This document shows, in pieces, positions 1 through 6,638 of a DNA stretch of 6,638 nt (its first letter is position 1; the number at the start of each line of letters is the position of its first letter). Position numbers and translations under genes: made by a program. The notes beneath the pieces were generated by a model. The model did no database searches. It was given only the letters and a program-made list of their open reading frames with translations, and was not told where the DNA came from. The DNA lies in NCBI GenBank assembly GCA_021768985.1, contig JAETTR010000070.1:1-6638 (forward strand), written 5' to 3'. The stretch is from Bacillota bacterium. GTDB taxonomy: Bacteria > Bacillota > Clostridia > Christensenellales > Borkfalkiaceae.

Positions 1-893
1 GGAGCGAAAAGAGAAAGGACCTGCTGTTTTACGCGATTGCGATCGCGCTTCCCGTCTTGCAATTCTGCATCTTCTATATCGGAGTCAATTTCAATTCGAT
101 TCTGCTTTCTTTCCAGAGATACGACAGAGCGGGAAACGCGTTCGTCTTTTGCGGATTCGATAATTTCAAGAACGTGCTTACGGACTTCTTCACGGGCTTT
201 ACGTTGAAAAACGGCTTTTTCAATTCGCTGAAGGTCTGGGCTCTGACGACGGTGATTTCTCTGCCGCTTTCCATGCTGTTCTCCTATTTCATCTATAAAA
301 AGTTTCCGCTTGCAAAGTTTTTCAAAGTCGCGCTCTTTTTGCCGCAAGTCGTCTCCGGCATCGTAACAGTCGTTATTTACATGTATTTTGTGGAACGCGC
401 GATTCCCGCGCTATCGGAAGCCGTGTTTCATCGGAGCTTCGAGGGCTGGCTGAGCAATCCGGATACGCGGTTCGGCGCGCTGCTGTTCTATAACGTGTTC
501 TATTCGTTCGGGAGCTATATTTTACTCTTTCTCGGCGGAATGAACGGGGTGGATCCCGCCGTGGTGGAAGCGGGAAAGATCGACGGCGCAACGGGATTCA
601 AGGAGTTTTGGTATATTGTCATGCCGGAGGTTTATCCCACGTTCACTACCTTTTTTGTATTGAGCGTCGCGGGAATTTTCAGCAATCAGTTCGCGCTGTT
701 CAGTTTTTACGGAATCGAGGCGGGGAGTAACGTTATGACGTTCGGATACTATCTCTACGCGCAGACTTCGATCGCTACCGATACCGAATACCCGCGTTTA
801 GCCGCGATCGGACTTTTGGCAACCCTTTTGATCGTACCCGTGACCCTTCTCGTCAAGCACGGTCTGGAAAAAATCGGACCCAAGGAGACCTGA
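1..893 (+). CDS. Carbohydrate ABC transporter permease, MalF/UgpA type (5' partial)
   Basis: Inner half of a sugar importer: a membrane subunit that pairs with the next gene product to form the transport channel. The reading frame is open from base 3 to the TGA at 891-893, giving 296 residues in view. Family members are usually about 290-310 residues, so only a few N-terminal residues are missing. The visible start is a charged stretch (SEKRKD) leading into the first membrane segment. Six hydrophobic segments lie near residues 7-33, 79-98, 109-129, 159-179, 213-235 and 266-286, counted from base 3. The EAA loop that docks the ATPase is clear between segments 4 and 5: E189-A-G, D194-G195-A and P208 (bases 567-626). 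A TTG at base 57 could be taken as a start, but it would cut through the first membrane segment, so the true start is probably left of the window. The substrate is not deducible; the family is secure. Confidence 0.93.
   Translation, partial: SEKRKDLLFYAIAIALPVLQFCIFYIGVNFNSILLSFQRYDRAGNAFVFCGFDNFKNVLTDFFTGFTLKNGFFNSLKVWALTTVISLPLSMLFSYFIYKKFPLAKFFKVALFLPQVVSGIVTVVIYMYFVERAIPALSEAVFHRSFEGWLSNPDTRFGALLFYNVFYSFGSYILLFLGGMNGVDPAVVEAGKIDGATGFKEFWYIVMPEVYPTFTTFFVLSVAGIFSNQFALFSFYGIEAGSNVMTFGYYLYAQTSIATDTEYPRLAAIGLLATLLIVPVTLLVKHGLEKIGPKET
882..887 (+). promoter_or_regulatory. Ribosome binding site that supports the GTG start of the second permease
   Basis: AAGGAG sits inside the last codons of the upstream permease, seven bases before GTG 895. 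It is a near-perfect Shine-Dalgarno site at standard spacing. It decides for GTG as the start, with translation probably coupled to the upstream stop at 891-893. Confidence 0.8.
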
Positions 894-894
894 C

Positions 895-1776
895 GTGAAG
901 AAGAATACCATCAAACAAAAAATTACGCCGCTGATCGCCGTTCTGTTCGTTCTGCTCGTCTTGTACGTGGTGATTCTGATTTTTCCGCTTATTTGGGCGA
1001 TCGTCAGCTCGTTGAAAGCGGATATCGACTTTCGGAACAATTTGTTCGGGCTTCCTCGTAAGTGGCAGTTCTCCAATTATACCGACGCGATCACGGGCTT
1101 TTTCGTGCCGGTGGAATCGGGAAACAGTTTTCGCAACGTCTATATGTTCGAGCAGTTTTTCAATTCGTTGCTGTACGCGACGGGCTGCGCCTTCACGGCG
1201 ACGTTCGTGCCCTGCTTCGTCGGATATCTCACCGCAAAATTCCGTTATAAATTCAGCGGGATTCTTACGGCGGTCGTCATTATATGTCTGACTTTGCCCG
1301 TCGTCGGTTCTCTGCCTTCCGAAATCAGAATGGCAAAGCTGTTCGGATTGTACGATCGGGTTTGGGGCATGTGGGTGATGAAAGCGAACTTTTTGAGCAT
1401 GTACCTGCTTGTGTTTCAGGGCGTGTTCCGCGGCGTACCGAACGAATTTATCGAGGCGGCGAAAATCGACGGCGCGGGGAATCTGCGCATCTTTCTGCGA
1501 ATCATGTTCCCTTTGGTATCGCAAACCTTTTTAACGGTGTTTCTGCTGAATTTTATCGCGTTCTGGAACGATTACCAAACGCCGCTGATCTTTATGCCGA
1601 ACGTGCCCACTGTGTCTTACGGATTGTATCTGTTTAACCGCAAGACGGAAGGGCAGTTCAGCACGATCCCCATGAAGCTTACGGGCTCGGTGCTCGTGTT
1701 TCTGCCCATTCTCGTCATTTTCTGCGTTTTTCAGAAACGGTTGGTGGGCAACATCACGGTCGGCGGTCTGAAATAA
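895..1776 (+). CDS. Carbohydrate ABC transporter permease, MalG/UgpE type
   Basis: Second membrane subunit of the sugar importer, 293 residues, a normal length for MalG-type permeases. Hydrophobic segments lie near residues 13-40, 90-113, 121-141, 157-180, 207-233 and 262-282. The EAA loop is well conserved: E187-A-A, D192-G193-A and P206, followed by the family-typical N-F-I-A-F-W-N-D at 219-226. The C-terminus (K-R-L-V then G-x-x-x-G-G) also matches the usual MalG ending. The loop between segments 1 and 2 (about residues 41-89) is somewhat long and probably lies outside the membrane. The gene starts at GTG one base after the stop of the first permease, so the two subunits are likely made in equal amounts by coupled translation. 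No ATPase gene lies in the window. The family call is secure; the sugar transported is unknown. Confidence 0.95.
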   Translation: MKKNTIKQKITPLIAVLFVLLVLYVVILIFPLIWAIVSSLKADIDFRNNLFGLPRKWQFSNYTDAITGFFVPVESGNSFRNVYMFEQFFNSLLYATGCAFTATFVPCFVGYLTAKFRYKFSGILTAVVIICLTLPVVGSLPSEIRMAKLFGLYDRVWGMWVMKANFLSMYLLVFQGVFRGVPNEFIEAAKIDGAGNLRIFLRIMFPLVSQTFLTVFLLNFIAFWNDYQTPLIFMPNVPTVSYGLYLFNRKTEGQFSTIPMKLTGSVLVFLPILVIFCVFQKRLVGNITVGGLK

Positions 1777-1780
1777 GAGG
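1775..1780 (+). promoter_or_regulatory. Ribosome binding site of the secreted modular protein gene
   Basis: AAGAGG overlaps the TAA stop of the second permease and lies seven bases before ATG 1788. An A-rich stretch follows. It supports ATG 1788 as the start and continuous translation along the operon. Confidence 0.75.
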
Positions 1781-1787
1781 AAAAATT

Positions 1788-4694
1788 ATGAAAAATAAAA
1801 AGAAATTTGCGCTTGCGCTCTGTATGCTTGCATCCGCCTCCGCGCTGACGGCGACGGCGTTCGCCGTATCGGCGCAGACGATTGCAACGGAAGAGCGGTT
1901 CGTGCTGAAAGATCAATACGTCTGCGGGGAAACGCTTTCTACGGAGGGCGCGACCGTTCTCGTCGACGGAAAAGCCGTGCTTGCGGAGGCGATTTTATAT
2001 CGTCCGGACGGGGTCGCCGTGACGGGCGCGTCTTTTCGCCTCGACCGCGTCGGAGAATATACGCTCGAACTGTTCGCGGACCGTGCGGGAGTACGGACCT
2101 CCGTGCGGGAAACCTTTCTCGTCGGGGAGGACATCTGCACGTTTTCGGAAGAGGGAGGCTCTTATGCGCTCACGGCGGCGGGATTGAACGTTACGCTCAA
2201 CGAGGGCAACCGGCTTACCGTGAACCAAACGGTGGATATCACCGGGATCACGGCGGAGGAAGAGATCGTGACGATCGCCGTCACGCCGAGCGTTGCGGGG
2301 ATCGCGGATTTTACGAAGATTACCGTCACGGCTACAGACGCGGAAAATCCGGATTGTTATGTCAAGATGCTGCTTCAAGCCTCTCCGACCAATCCGGCGG
2401 CGTCCTACGGACTGGCGGGCGGTACCAATCAGGCGCTCACGGGCTACGAAAAGGAATGGGACAGAATTCACAAAAATAACGAATGGGGTACGTATATGCC
2501 GTTCACTTTTTACGGAACGGACGGCGCGACAGCGGAATTCGGACTGCGTTACGACAGCGCGACGAAGAAGGTATACGCGCTCGAAGGGCGGGAGATTATC
2601 GACCTCGACGAAAGAAGATATTTTCCCAACAGCTTTGCGGGATTCGAAAGCGGAAAGATCCGTATCTCTGTGGAATGTTCCTCGTATCAGAAGGACAAGG
2701 CGAATTTTATAGTAAAAAAACTGCGGGGCGCACCCGTCACGAAGACCTTTATTTCGGATGAAACGGCGCCCGTGCTGACGGTCGATAAACAAGACGCGTA
2801 CGCCGTCGTCGGGCAGTCTTTTCCGCTGTTCCCCGCTTCGGCAAAGGACGACGTTTCGGGCGCGGTTAAGGTCACGGCAAGGGTATATCGCAATTACGGC
2901 ATGACGAACAGTTATCCCGTGGATAGTCTCGGGGGCGCGTTTACGCCGACCGAATCGGGCGTTTACACGATTGAGTACGTCGCCAAAGACGCGTCGGGAA
3001 ATTGCGCGATCGAAACGGCGGACGTCCGCGCGCTTCCAGCGGCGGAAGAGTTGGTTTTATCGCTCGGCGAAGGCACGACGGAGGGAACGCTCGGCTTGCC
3101 CTCCGAAGTCCGCGACTGCGAGGTTTCGGGCGGGAGCGGCAAAGCGGTCGTGACGGCGGTCGCCGTAAAGGACGGCATGGAAACAAGCATCGAGGACGGC
3201 GTATGGATTCCGGAAAGCGCGGGCGAATACGAAATCGTCTATACCGCGACCGATTACATCGGAAATACCGCAACGGTAAAATATTCCTTCCTTGCTTCGG
3301 CGGGAGAAGAGCCGCTCTTCGGAGAAGATCCCTTTCTGCCGCGATATTTCATAGCCGGAGAACGGTATACATTCGAGGCGGTTTCGGTGCGTGATTACAC
3401 CTCGGGCAGCCGTCGGGACGGCGAGAGCGAAATTTATCTTTCGCAGAACAACGGCAGCCGTAAAATCAGTCCGAACACGCCCGTCGTTATGGATTTTGCG
3501 GAGGGCAACCTAACCGTAATTTACCGTTATCAGGAAAAAGAGTTGAGAAAAAACGTTCCCGTCGTTTCGGTCAAAGAAGACGGATTGCTCAATCTCGGGA
3601 AGTATTTCCGCGGGGAGAAGATCGAAATTTCCGTCGGTTCGGCGGGTACTGCGATCGGCGCGGAACAGGGCTCCCGCGCGGAATTCATTCGCGAATTGCT
3701 CGCGGAAGGACTCACGGCGCGCTTCGACGTCGGCAAGGGCGGAATCGGTACGCTGCGCGTCGTGCTCACCGATTACGTGAATCCCGCCGAAAAAGTTTCG
3801 CTTACGCTGACGAATCGGGATAACGGTTACGCCATGCTTATAAACGGAACGGAGCTTTGCGCGGGAAAGGATATCGGATTTACGAAGGATTCCATGTCCA
3901 ACGAGTTTTCTTTGCGCTATGAGTCGGGTTCGATCTCCTGTGACGGAGTCAATTCCTATCCGATTGCGGACGCCGATCCTTCGTTCCGCGGATTTTCCTC
4001 GGGCAGAGTGTATCTGGAATTTTATTTCGATGCGGCGGAGAACGGAACGCTCACCGTGAAAAACGTGAACCGTCAGCCCGTGAATACGGCGAATTCCGAC
4101 CGCATTCCGCCGCGCATCGTCGTGTCGGGAGACTACGGCGGCGAGAAGCAAATCGGCGATGAAATCGTACTCGAAGGAGCGGACGCGCTCGACGTGCTGG
4201 ATACGCAACTGATCTTTACGCTCACCGTGACCGATCCCGACGGAAACGTTGTGATCGATCTCGACGGGAATTCTCTCGAAGGAGCGGACGGGCGCGGCGC
4301 GTACCGGTTCCGCATCGAGCAATACGGCAGTTACAAAGTTTCTTACGTTGCGAAAGACGGCACGGGATTTCAGGACGGCGTGTTCAATTACGTGATTCCC
4401 GTAGAGGACAAAACCGCGCCCGAAATCGCGTTCGCGGGAGAAGCGCGGGCGGAGTATAAAAAGGGAGAGACGATTCTGCTTCCCGAGTTCCGCGTTTCCG
4501 ACAATCTCAGCGCGACGGAAAACATTACGGTTTATCGTTATGTGACGACTTCCTCCGGAAGCAACGTGTTACTCTCGGAGGAGAGCGGCGCGGTCGTTGC
4601 GATGGAGACGGGAGTTTATGCGTACTTCGTCGTTTGTTACGATGAAGCGGGAAATATGGGTTTGGCAAAAGTCACGTTCACGGTGACGGAATAA
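1788..4694 (+). CDS. Large secreted protein with Ig-like and probable jelly-roll modules, internally duplicated
   Basis: A 968-residue exported protein of unknown function, probably a surface or extracellular glycan-binding protein. A Sec signal peptide covers residues 1-29: K-rich start, hydrophobic core 7-26, likely cleavage after V27-S-A. The rest reads as beta-sandwich modules: Ig-like about 35-112; probable concanavalin/laminin-G-like jelly roll about 120-320; Ig-like 325-416 and 418-505; Ig-like 506-597; second jelly roll about 598-768; Ig-like 770-873 and 874-968. The Ig-like modules show the usual bacterial signature: D-x-x-x-P at module starts (324-328, 771-775), then G-x-Y-x-x-x-Y-x-A-x-D near the end (for example 391-401, 847-857), often followed by G-N. 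There is no LPXTG, SLH domain, lipobox or C-terminal membrane segment, so it is either released or held by unseen contacts. No catalytic motif was recognised. Gaps of 11 and 12 bases to its neighbours place it in the importer operon. Export and the Ig-like class are secure; the jelly-roll assignment is inference. Confidence 0.85.
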   Translation: MKNKKKFALALCMLASASALTATAFAVSAQTIATEERFVLKDQYVCGETLSTEGATVLVDGKAVLAEAILYRPDGVAVTGASFRLDRVGEYTLELFADRAGVRTSVRETFLVGEDICTFSEEGGSYALTAAGLNVTLNEGNRLTVNQTVDITGITAEEEIVTIAVTPSVAGIADFTKITVTATDAENPDCYVKMLLQASPTNPAASYGLAGGTNQALTGYEKEWDRIHKNNEWGTYMPFTFYGTDGATAEFGLRYDSATKKVYALEGREIIDLDERRYFPNSFAGFESGKIRISVECSSYQKDKANFIVKKLRGAPVTKTFISDETAPVLTVDKQDAYAVVGQSFPLFPASAKDDVSGAVKVTARVYRNYGMTNSYPVDSLGGAFTPTESGVYTIEYVAKDASGNCAIETADVRALPAAEELVLSLGEGTTEGTLGLPSEVRDCEVSGGSGKAVVTAVAVKDGMETSIEDGVWIPESAGEYEIVYTATDYIGNTATVKYSFLASAGEEPLFGEDPFLPRYFIAGERYTFEAVSVRDYTSGSRRDGESEIYLSQNNGSRKISPNTPVVMDFAEGNLTVIYRYQEKELRKNVPVVSVKEDGLLNLGKYFRGEKIEISVGSAGTAIGAEQGSRAEFIRELLAEGLTARFDVGKGGIGTLRVVLTDYVNPAEKVSLTLTNRDNGYAMLINGTELCAGKDIGFTKDSMSNEFSLRYESGSISCDGVNSYPIADADPSFRGFSSGRVYLEFYFDAAENGTLTVKNVNRQPVNTANSDRIPPRIVVSGDYGGEKQIGDEIVLEGADALDVLDTQLIFTLTVTDPDGNVVIDLDGNSLEGADGRGAYRFRIEQYGSYKVSYVAKDGTGFQDGVFNYVIPVEDKTAPEIAFAGEARAEYKKGETILLPEFRVSDNLSATENITVYRYVTTSSGSNVLLSEESGAVVAMETGVYAYFVVCYDEAGNMGLAKVTFTVTE
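1890..3302 (+). repeat. First copy of a four-domain block (Ig, jelly roll, Ig, Ig) within the secreted protein
   Basis: Residues 35-505. The order is Ig-like, jelly roll, Ig-like, Ig-like. Landmarks shared with the second copy are G47-E48 in the first Ig, a T-D-x-x-N-P element (T183 to P188), EFGLRYDS at 250-257, SFAGFESGK at 282-290, D-E-T-A-P at 324-328 and Y-V-A-K-D at 397-401. The match is at protein level only; the DNA copies are too diverged to be a nucleotide repeat. Confidence 0.55.
3303..4691 (+). repeat. Second copy of the four-domain block within the secreted protein
   Basis: Residues 506-968, with the same domain order as the first copy. Matching landmarks are G524-E525, T-D-x-x-N-P (T661 to P666), EFSLRYES at 706-713, SFRGFSSGR at 732-740, D-R-I-P-P at 771-775 and Y-V-A-K-D at 853-857. 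The jelly-roll part is shorter by about 30 residues than in the first copy. The order of all landmarks is kept, which favours duplication of the whole block over separate domain gains. Confidence 0.55.
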
Positions 4695-4695
4695 C

Positions 4696-4700
4696 GGAGA
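4696..4700 (+). promoter_or_regulatory. Ribosome binding site of the DUF4838 lipoprotein gene
   Basis: GGAGA lies one base after the TAA stop at 4692-4694 and six bases before ATG 4707. It supports that start and read-through from the upstream gene. Confidence 0.75.
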
Positions 4701-4706
4701 AAAAAT

Positions 4707-6638
4707 ATGAAAAGAAAAAAATTCGGCTCGATATGCCTGGGACTGACCGCTCTGCTTACTTTCGCGTTCTCCGCCTGCGGAGGTGATCGGGTAACGAGTC
4801 AGCAGATCGGCGGAGAAAAGGAATTTGTCGGCGTTCATGAAATTGCCGTTGAAAACACGGATGATTATCTTGTACGCAACGGTGCGTCCGACTATCGGAT
4901 CGTATATCCCGCCAACGCTTCCGGTACCTTGATGAGCGCAGTGGAAGAGCTTCGGCTCTTCCTCGGTCGGGCGGGAGGCGTTTCGCTGACCGCCGTATCT
5001 GACGCGGAGCTTCCGTCGGGCGGAAACTATATTTCCGTCGGCGAAACGGCAGCGCTGGCGGACGCGGTTTCCGATTTCGAAAAGAGTGCGCTCAAAGACA
5101 ACGGGTTTATCATCCGCACCGTCGGGAAAAACGTTTATATCGCGGGCGGTTCGGACGTCGGCACGCTCAACGGCGCATACGATTTTCTCGCGTATACCGT
5201 GAATTTCAGTGTGTACGCGCCGGACGAAACGCAGTATTCGACGGGAGATATTCCGTTGAAAAAATTTACGGTAAAGGACGTGCCCGATATCGATTACCGC
5301 GTGGGAGACGTTACGCGGCGCATCGACGGCGACGAGTCGTACCGCATGAGGATCAAGTATAACTGTAACGACGACGTGTTCATGTATGCGAAGGGCAGTT
5401 TGTATCACAACGACTTCGTATATCTGCACCCCGACGATTACGGCAAAGCGCATCCCGATTGGTACTCGGAGTCGAACGGGAGCACCGACTTTCAGCAGCT
5501 CTGTTATACCGCGCACGGCAAAGAGGACGAGTTGAAACAGATGCTGGATATCTCCTCGGATATCATTGCGGATACCGTCAGGAAGTCGGATGCCAAAACG
5601 GTCACGTTCATGCAACAGGACAGAAACGTGTGGTGCGGCTGCGAAACCTGCAAGGCATCTTACGAAAAATACGGAACGAATTCCGCTGCCGTCGTGAAGT
5701 TCGTCAATCGGCTGTCCGACGAAGTGCGGAAAAAATTGGACGATGCGGGAATGACGGAGCGCGAATTCAACATCAGCTTCTTCGCCTATCAGCAGACGGA
5801 AAAGGCGCCCGCCGTACTCGAGAACGGCGGATACCGCCCCATAGACGAAGAGGTCGTTTGCAGGGATAACGTATACGTGTTCTACGCGCCCATCTATGCA
5901 AATTACAACGAGAGTATTTTATCGGCGAACAATACGGGCGTGGCGGAAACGCTCAAAGCATGGAACGCCGTCAGTAAAAAGACGTACGTATGGCTGTATC
6001 AAACGAACTTCTCTTATTATTTGTATCCGTACAATTCCCTTCCTACCATGGCGGACCGCTACCGCTTTCTGGCGGCGCAGGGCGCGGAGTTCCTCTTTGA
6101 TCAGAACCAATGGGATCAGATCGTCAAAACTTCCTTCCATCGTTTGAAGGGTTGGATGGGCGCGAAGCTTGCCTGGAACGTGAACGCGGACTATAACGAA
6201 TTATTGGACGAATATTTCAACGGTTACTTTTACGACGCGGCGGAGCCTATGCGCCGGCTGTTCGACCAGATCACGCTGCACATGGAGTATCTCGCGGCGA
6301 ATACGGATATGGACGGCGGAATTTATTTCCATATCAACCAATACAAATATTTCCCCAAATCTCTGTTGGACGGTTGGCTGGAATTGATCGAAGAAGCAAA
6401 CAAAGCAGTGGAGAAGTATCGGAATACCGACGAAGAGCTGTACGAAAAGCTTACGAAGCGGATCGGGATCGAGGGGATTTCCGTGCGGTACATGCTGCTG
6501 GATCTCTATGCGGGCAGATACAGCGCCGAAACGCTGAAAACATTGCAGACGAATTTTATGAATGATTGCTTCAAATACGGAATCGACATGGTAGCGGAAA
6601 TCAAGGCGATTACCTCGGTGTTCGAACTCTGGGGTTTG
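4707..6638 (+). CDS. DUF4838-family lipoprotein with GH67-N-like domain (3' partial)
   Basis: Probable membrane-anchored, carbohydrate-active protein facing outward; 644 codons are in view with no stop before the right edge. Residues 1-23 form a lipoprotein signal with lipobox F-S-A-C24, then G-G. Phe at -3 is less usual than Leu, but the context is typical. Residues about 45-180 resemble the N-terminal domain of GH67 alpha-glucuronidases, including the I-S-V-G-E-T strand (109-114) and the stretch from N132-G-F through G148, G152-T-L and G156-A-Y to Y170-A-P. From about 190 the protein follows the DUF4838 pattern: H249-P-D-W-Y, Q264-L-C, then F301-M-Q-Q-D305 leading to a W309-C-x-C-x-x-C315 cluster, and later W429-x-Y-x-x-N-F and L488-A-W-N (488-491). 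DUF4838 has no established reaction that I can state; glycoside hydrolysis is inferred from its relation to GH67-like folds. The gene follows the secreted modular protein by 12 bases and so likely shares its substrate. The family call is firm, the activity open. Confidence 0.88.
   Translation, partial: MKRKKFGSICLGLTALLTFAFSACGGDRVTSQQIGGEKEFVGVHEIAVENTDDYLVRNGASDYRIVYPANASGTLMSAVEELRLFLGRAGGVSLTAVSDAELPSGGNYISVGETAALADAVSDFEKSALKDNGFIIRTVGKNVYIAGGSDVGTLNGAYDFLAYTVNFSVYAPDETQYSTGDIPLKKFTVKDVPDIDYRVGDVTRRIDGDESYRMRIKYNCNDDVFMYAKGSLYHNDFVYLHPDDYGKAHPDWYSESNGSTDFQQLCYTAHGKEDELKQMLDISSDIIADTVRKSDAKTVTFMQQDRNVWCGCETCKASYEKYGTNSAAVVKFVNRLSDEVRKKLDDAGMTEREFNISFFAYQQTEKAPAVLENGGYRPIDEEVVCRDNVYVFYAPIYANYNESILSANNTGVAETLKAWNAVSKKTYVWLYQTNFSYYLYPYNSLPTMADRYRFLAAQGAEFLFDQNQWDQIVKTSFHRLKGWMGAKLAWNVNADYNELLDEYFNGYFYDAAEPMRRLFDQITLHMEYLAANTDMDGGIYFHINQYKYFPKSLLDGWLELIEEANKAVEKYRNTDEELYEKLTKRIGIEGISVRYMLLDLYAGRYSAETLKTLQTNFMNDCFKYGIDMVAEIKAITSVFELWGL

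Noticed and set aside
57..59. TTG as the start of the first permease
   Set aside because: The frame is open upstream to base 3 and encodes a charged N-terminus plus the first half of membrane segment 1. A start at 57 would remove these, and no ribosome site precedes it.
853..1524. 223-residue open frame on the minus strand
   Set aside because: It is antisense to the MalG-type permease, whose EAA loop and membrane segments are clear. The antisense product is His-, Arg- and Gln-rich without structure signals.
1777..1787. Promoter or terminator between the permease and the modular protein gene
   Set aside because: The gap is only 11 bases and holds just the ribosome site. No hairpin or -10/-35 pair fits.
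1995..2792. 265-residue open frame on the minus strand
   Set aside because: It lies entirely inside the modular protein gene on the opposite strand, is Arg-rich and has no motif.
3510..4322. 270-residue open frame on the minus strand
   Set aside because: It is an antisense shadow of the modular protein gene, with low-complexity Arg-rich composition and no domain pattern.
4788..4794. Shine-Dalgarno-like GGAGGTG inside the start of the DUF4838 gene
   Set aside because: It falls in the codons just after lipobox Cys24 (Gly-Gly-Asp). A start after it would remove the lipoprotein signal, and ATG 4707 has its own site.
4569..5615. 348-residue open frame on the minus strand
   Set aside because: It lies antisense to the end of the modular protein gene and the DUF4838 gene, has a composition rich in Arg, His and Val with no recognisable motif, and has no convincing ribosome site. 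The plus-strand frame has a signal peptide and family motifs.
5459..5869. 136-residue open frame on the plus strand
   Set aside because: It overlaps the DUF4838 gene in another frame and crosses its Cys-cluster region. Only the long frame from 4707 carries family motifs.

Overview
The window looks like part of one plus-strand operon for uptake, and probably breakdown, of an extracellular glycan. The host is most likely an anaerobic Gram-positive bacterium of the Clostridia. This rests on purine-rich Shine-Dalgarno sites at each internal start, a MalF/MalG-type importer pair, a lipoprotein signal ending in Ala-Cys-Gly-Gly, and many unpaired cysteines in exported proteins. The lineage is inference; there is no rRNA or other marker gene.

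Layout: (1) bases 1-893 are the 3' part, nearly all, of a MalF/UgpA-type sugar ABC permease. (2) Bases 895-1776 are its MalG/UgpE-type partner, starting at GTG one base after the first stop. (3) Bases 1788-4694 encode a 968-residue secreted protein made of Ig-like and probable jelly-roll (concanavalin-like) modules. It appears to be a diverged duplication of one four-domain block. (4) Bases 4707-6638 are the first 644 codons of a lipoprotein of the DUF4838 family, with a GH67-N-like N-terminal domain; it runs off the right edge.

The gaps between genes are 1, 11 and 12 bases. There is no room for an internal promoter or terminator, so the four genes are probably co-transcribed. There is no gene-free stretch longer than 12 bases, and I saw no RNA gene, mobile element or CRISPR array.

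Working model (inference): the modular protein binds a polysaccharide outside the cell, the DUF4838 lipoprotein acts on it at the membrane surface, and the two permeases import the products. The substrate-binding protein is probably encoded upstream of the window. The ATPase may be a shared MsmX/MsmK-type subunit encoded elsewhere, as is usual for such importers in Firmicutes. The substrate cannot be read from this sequence.
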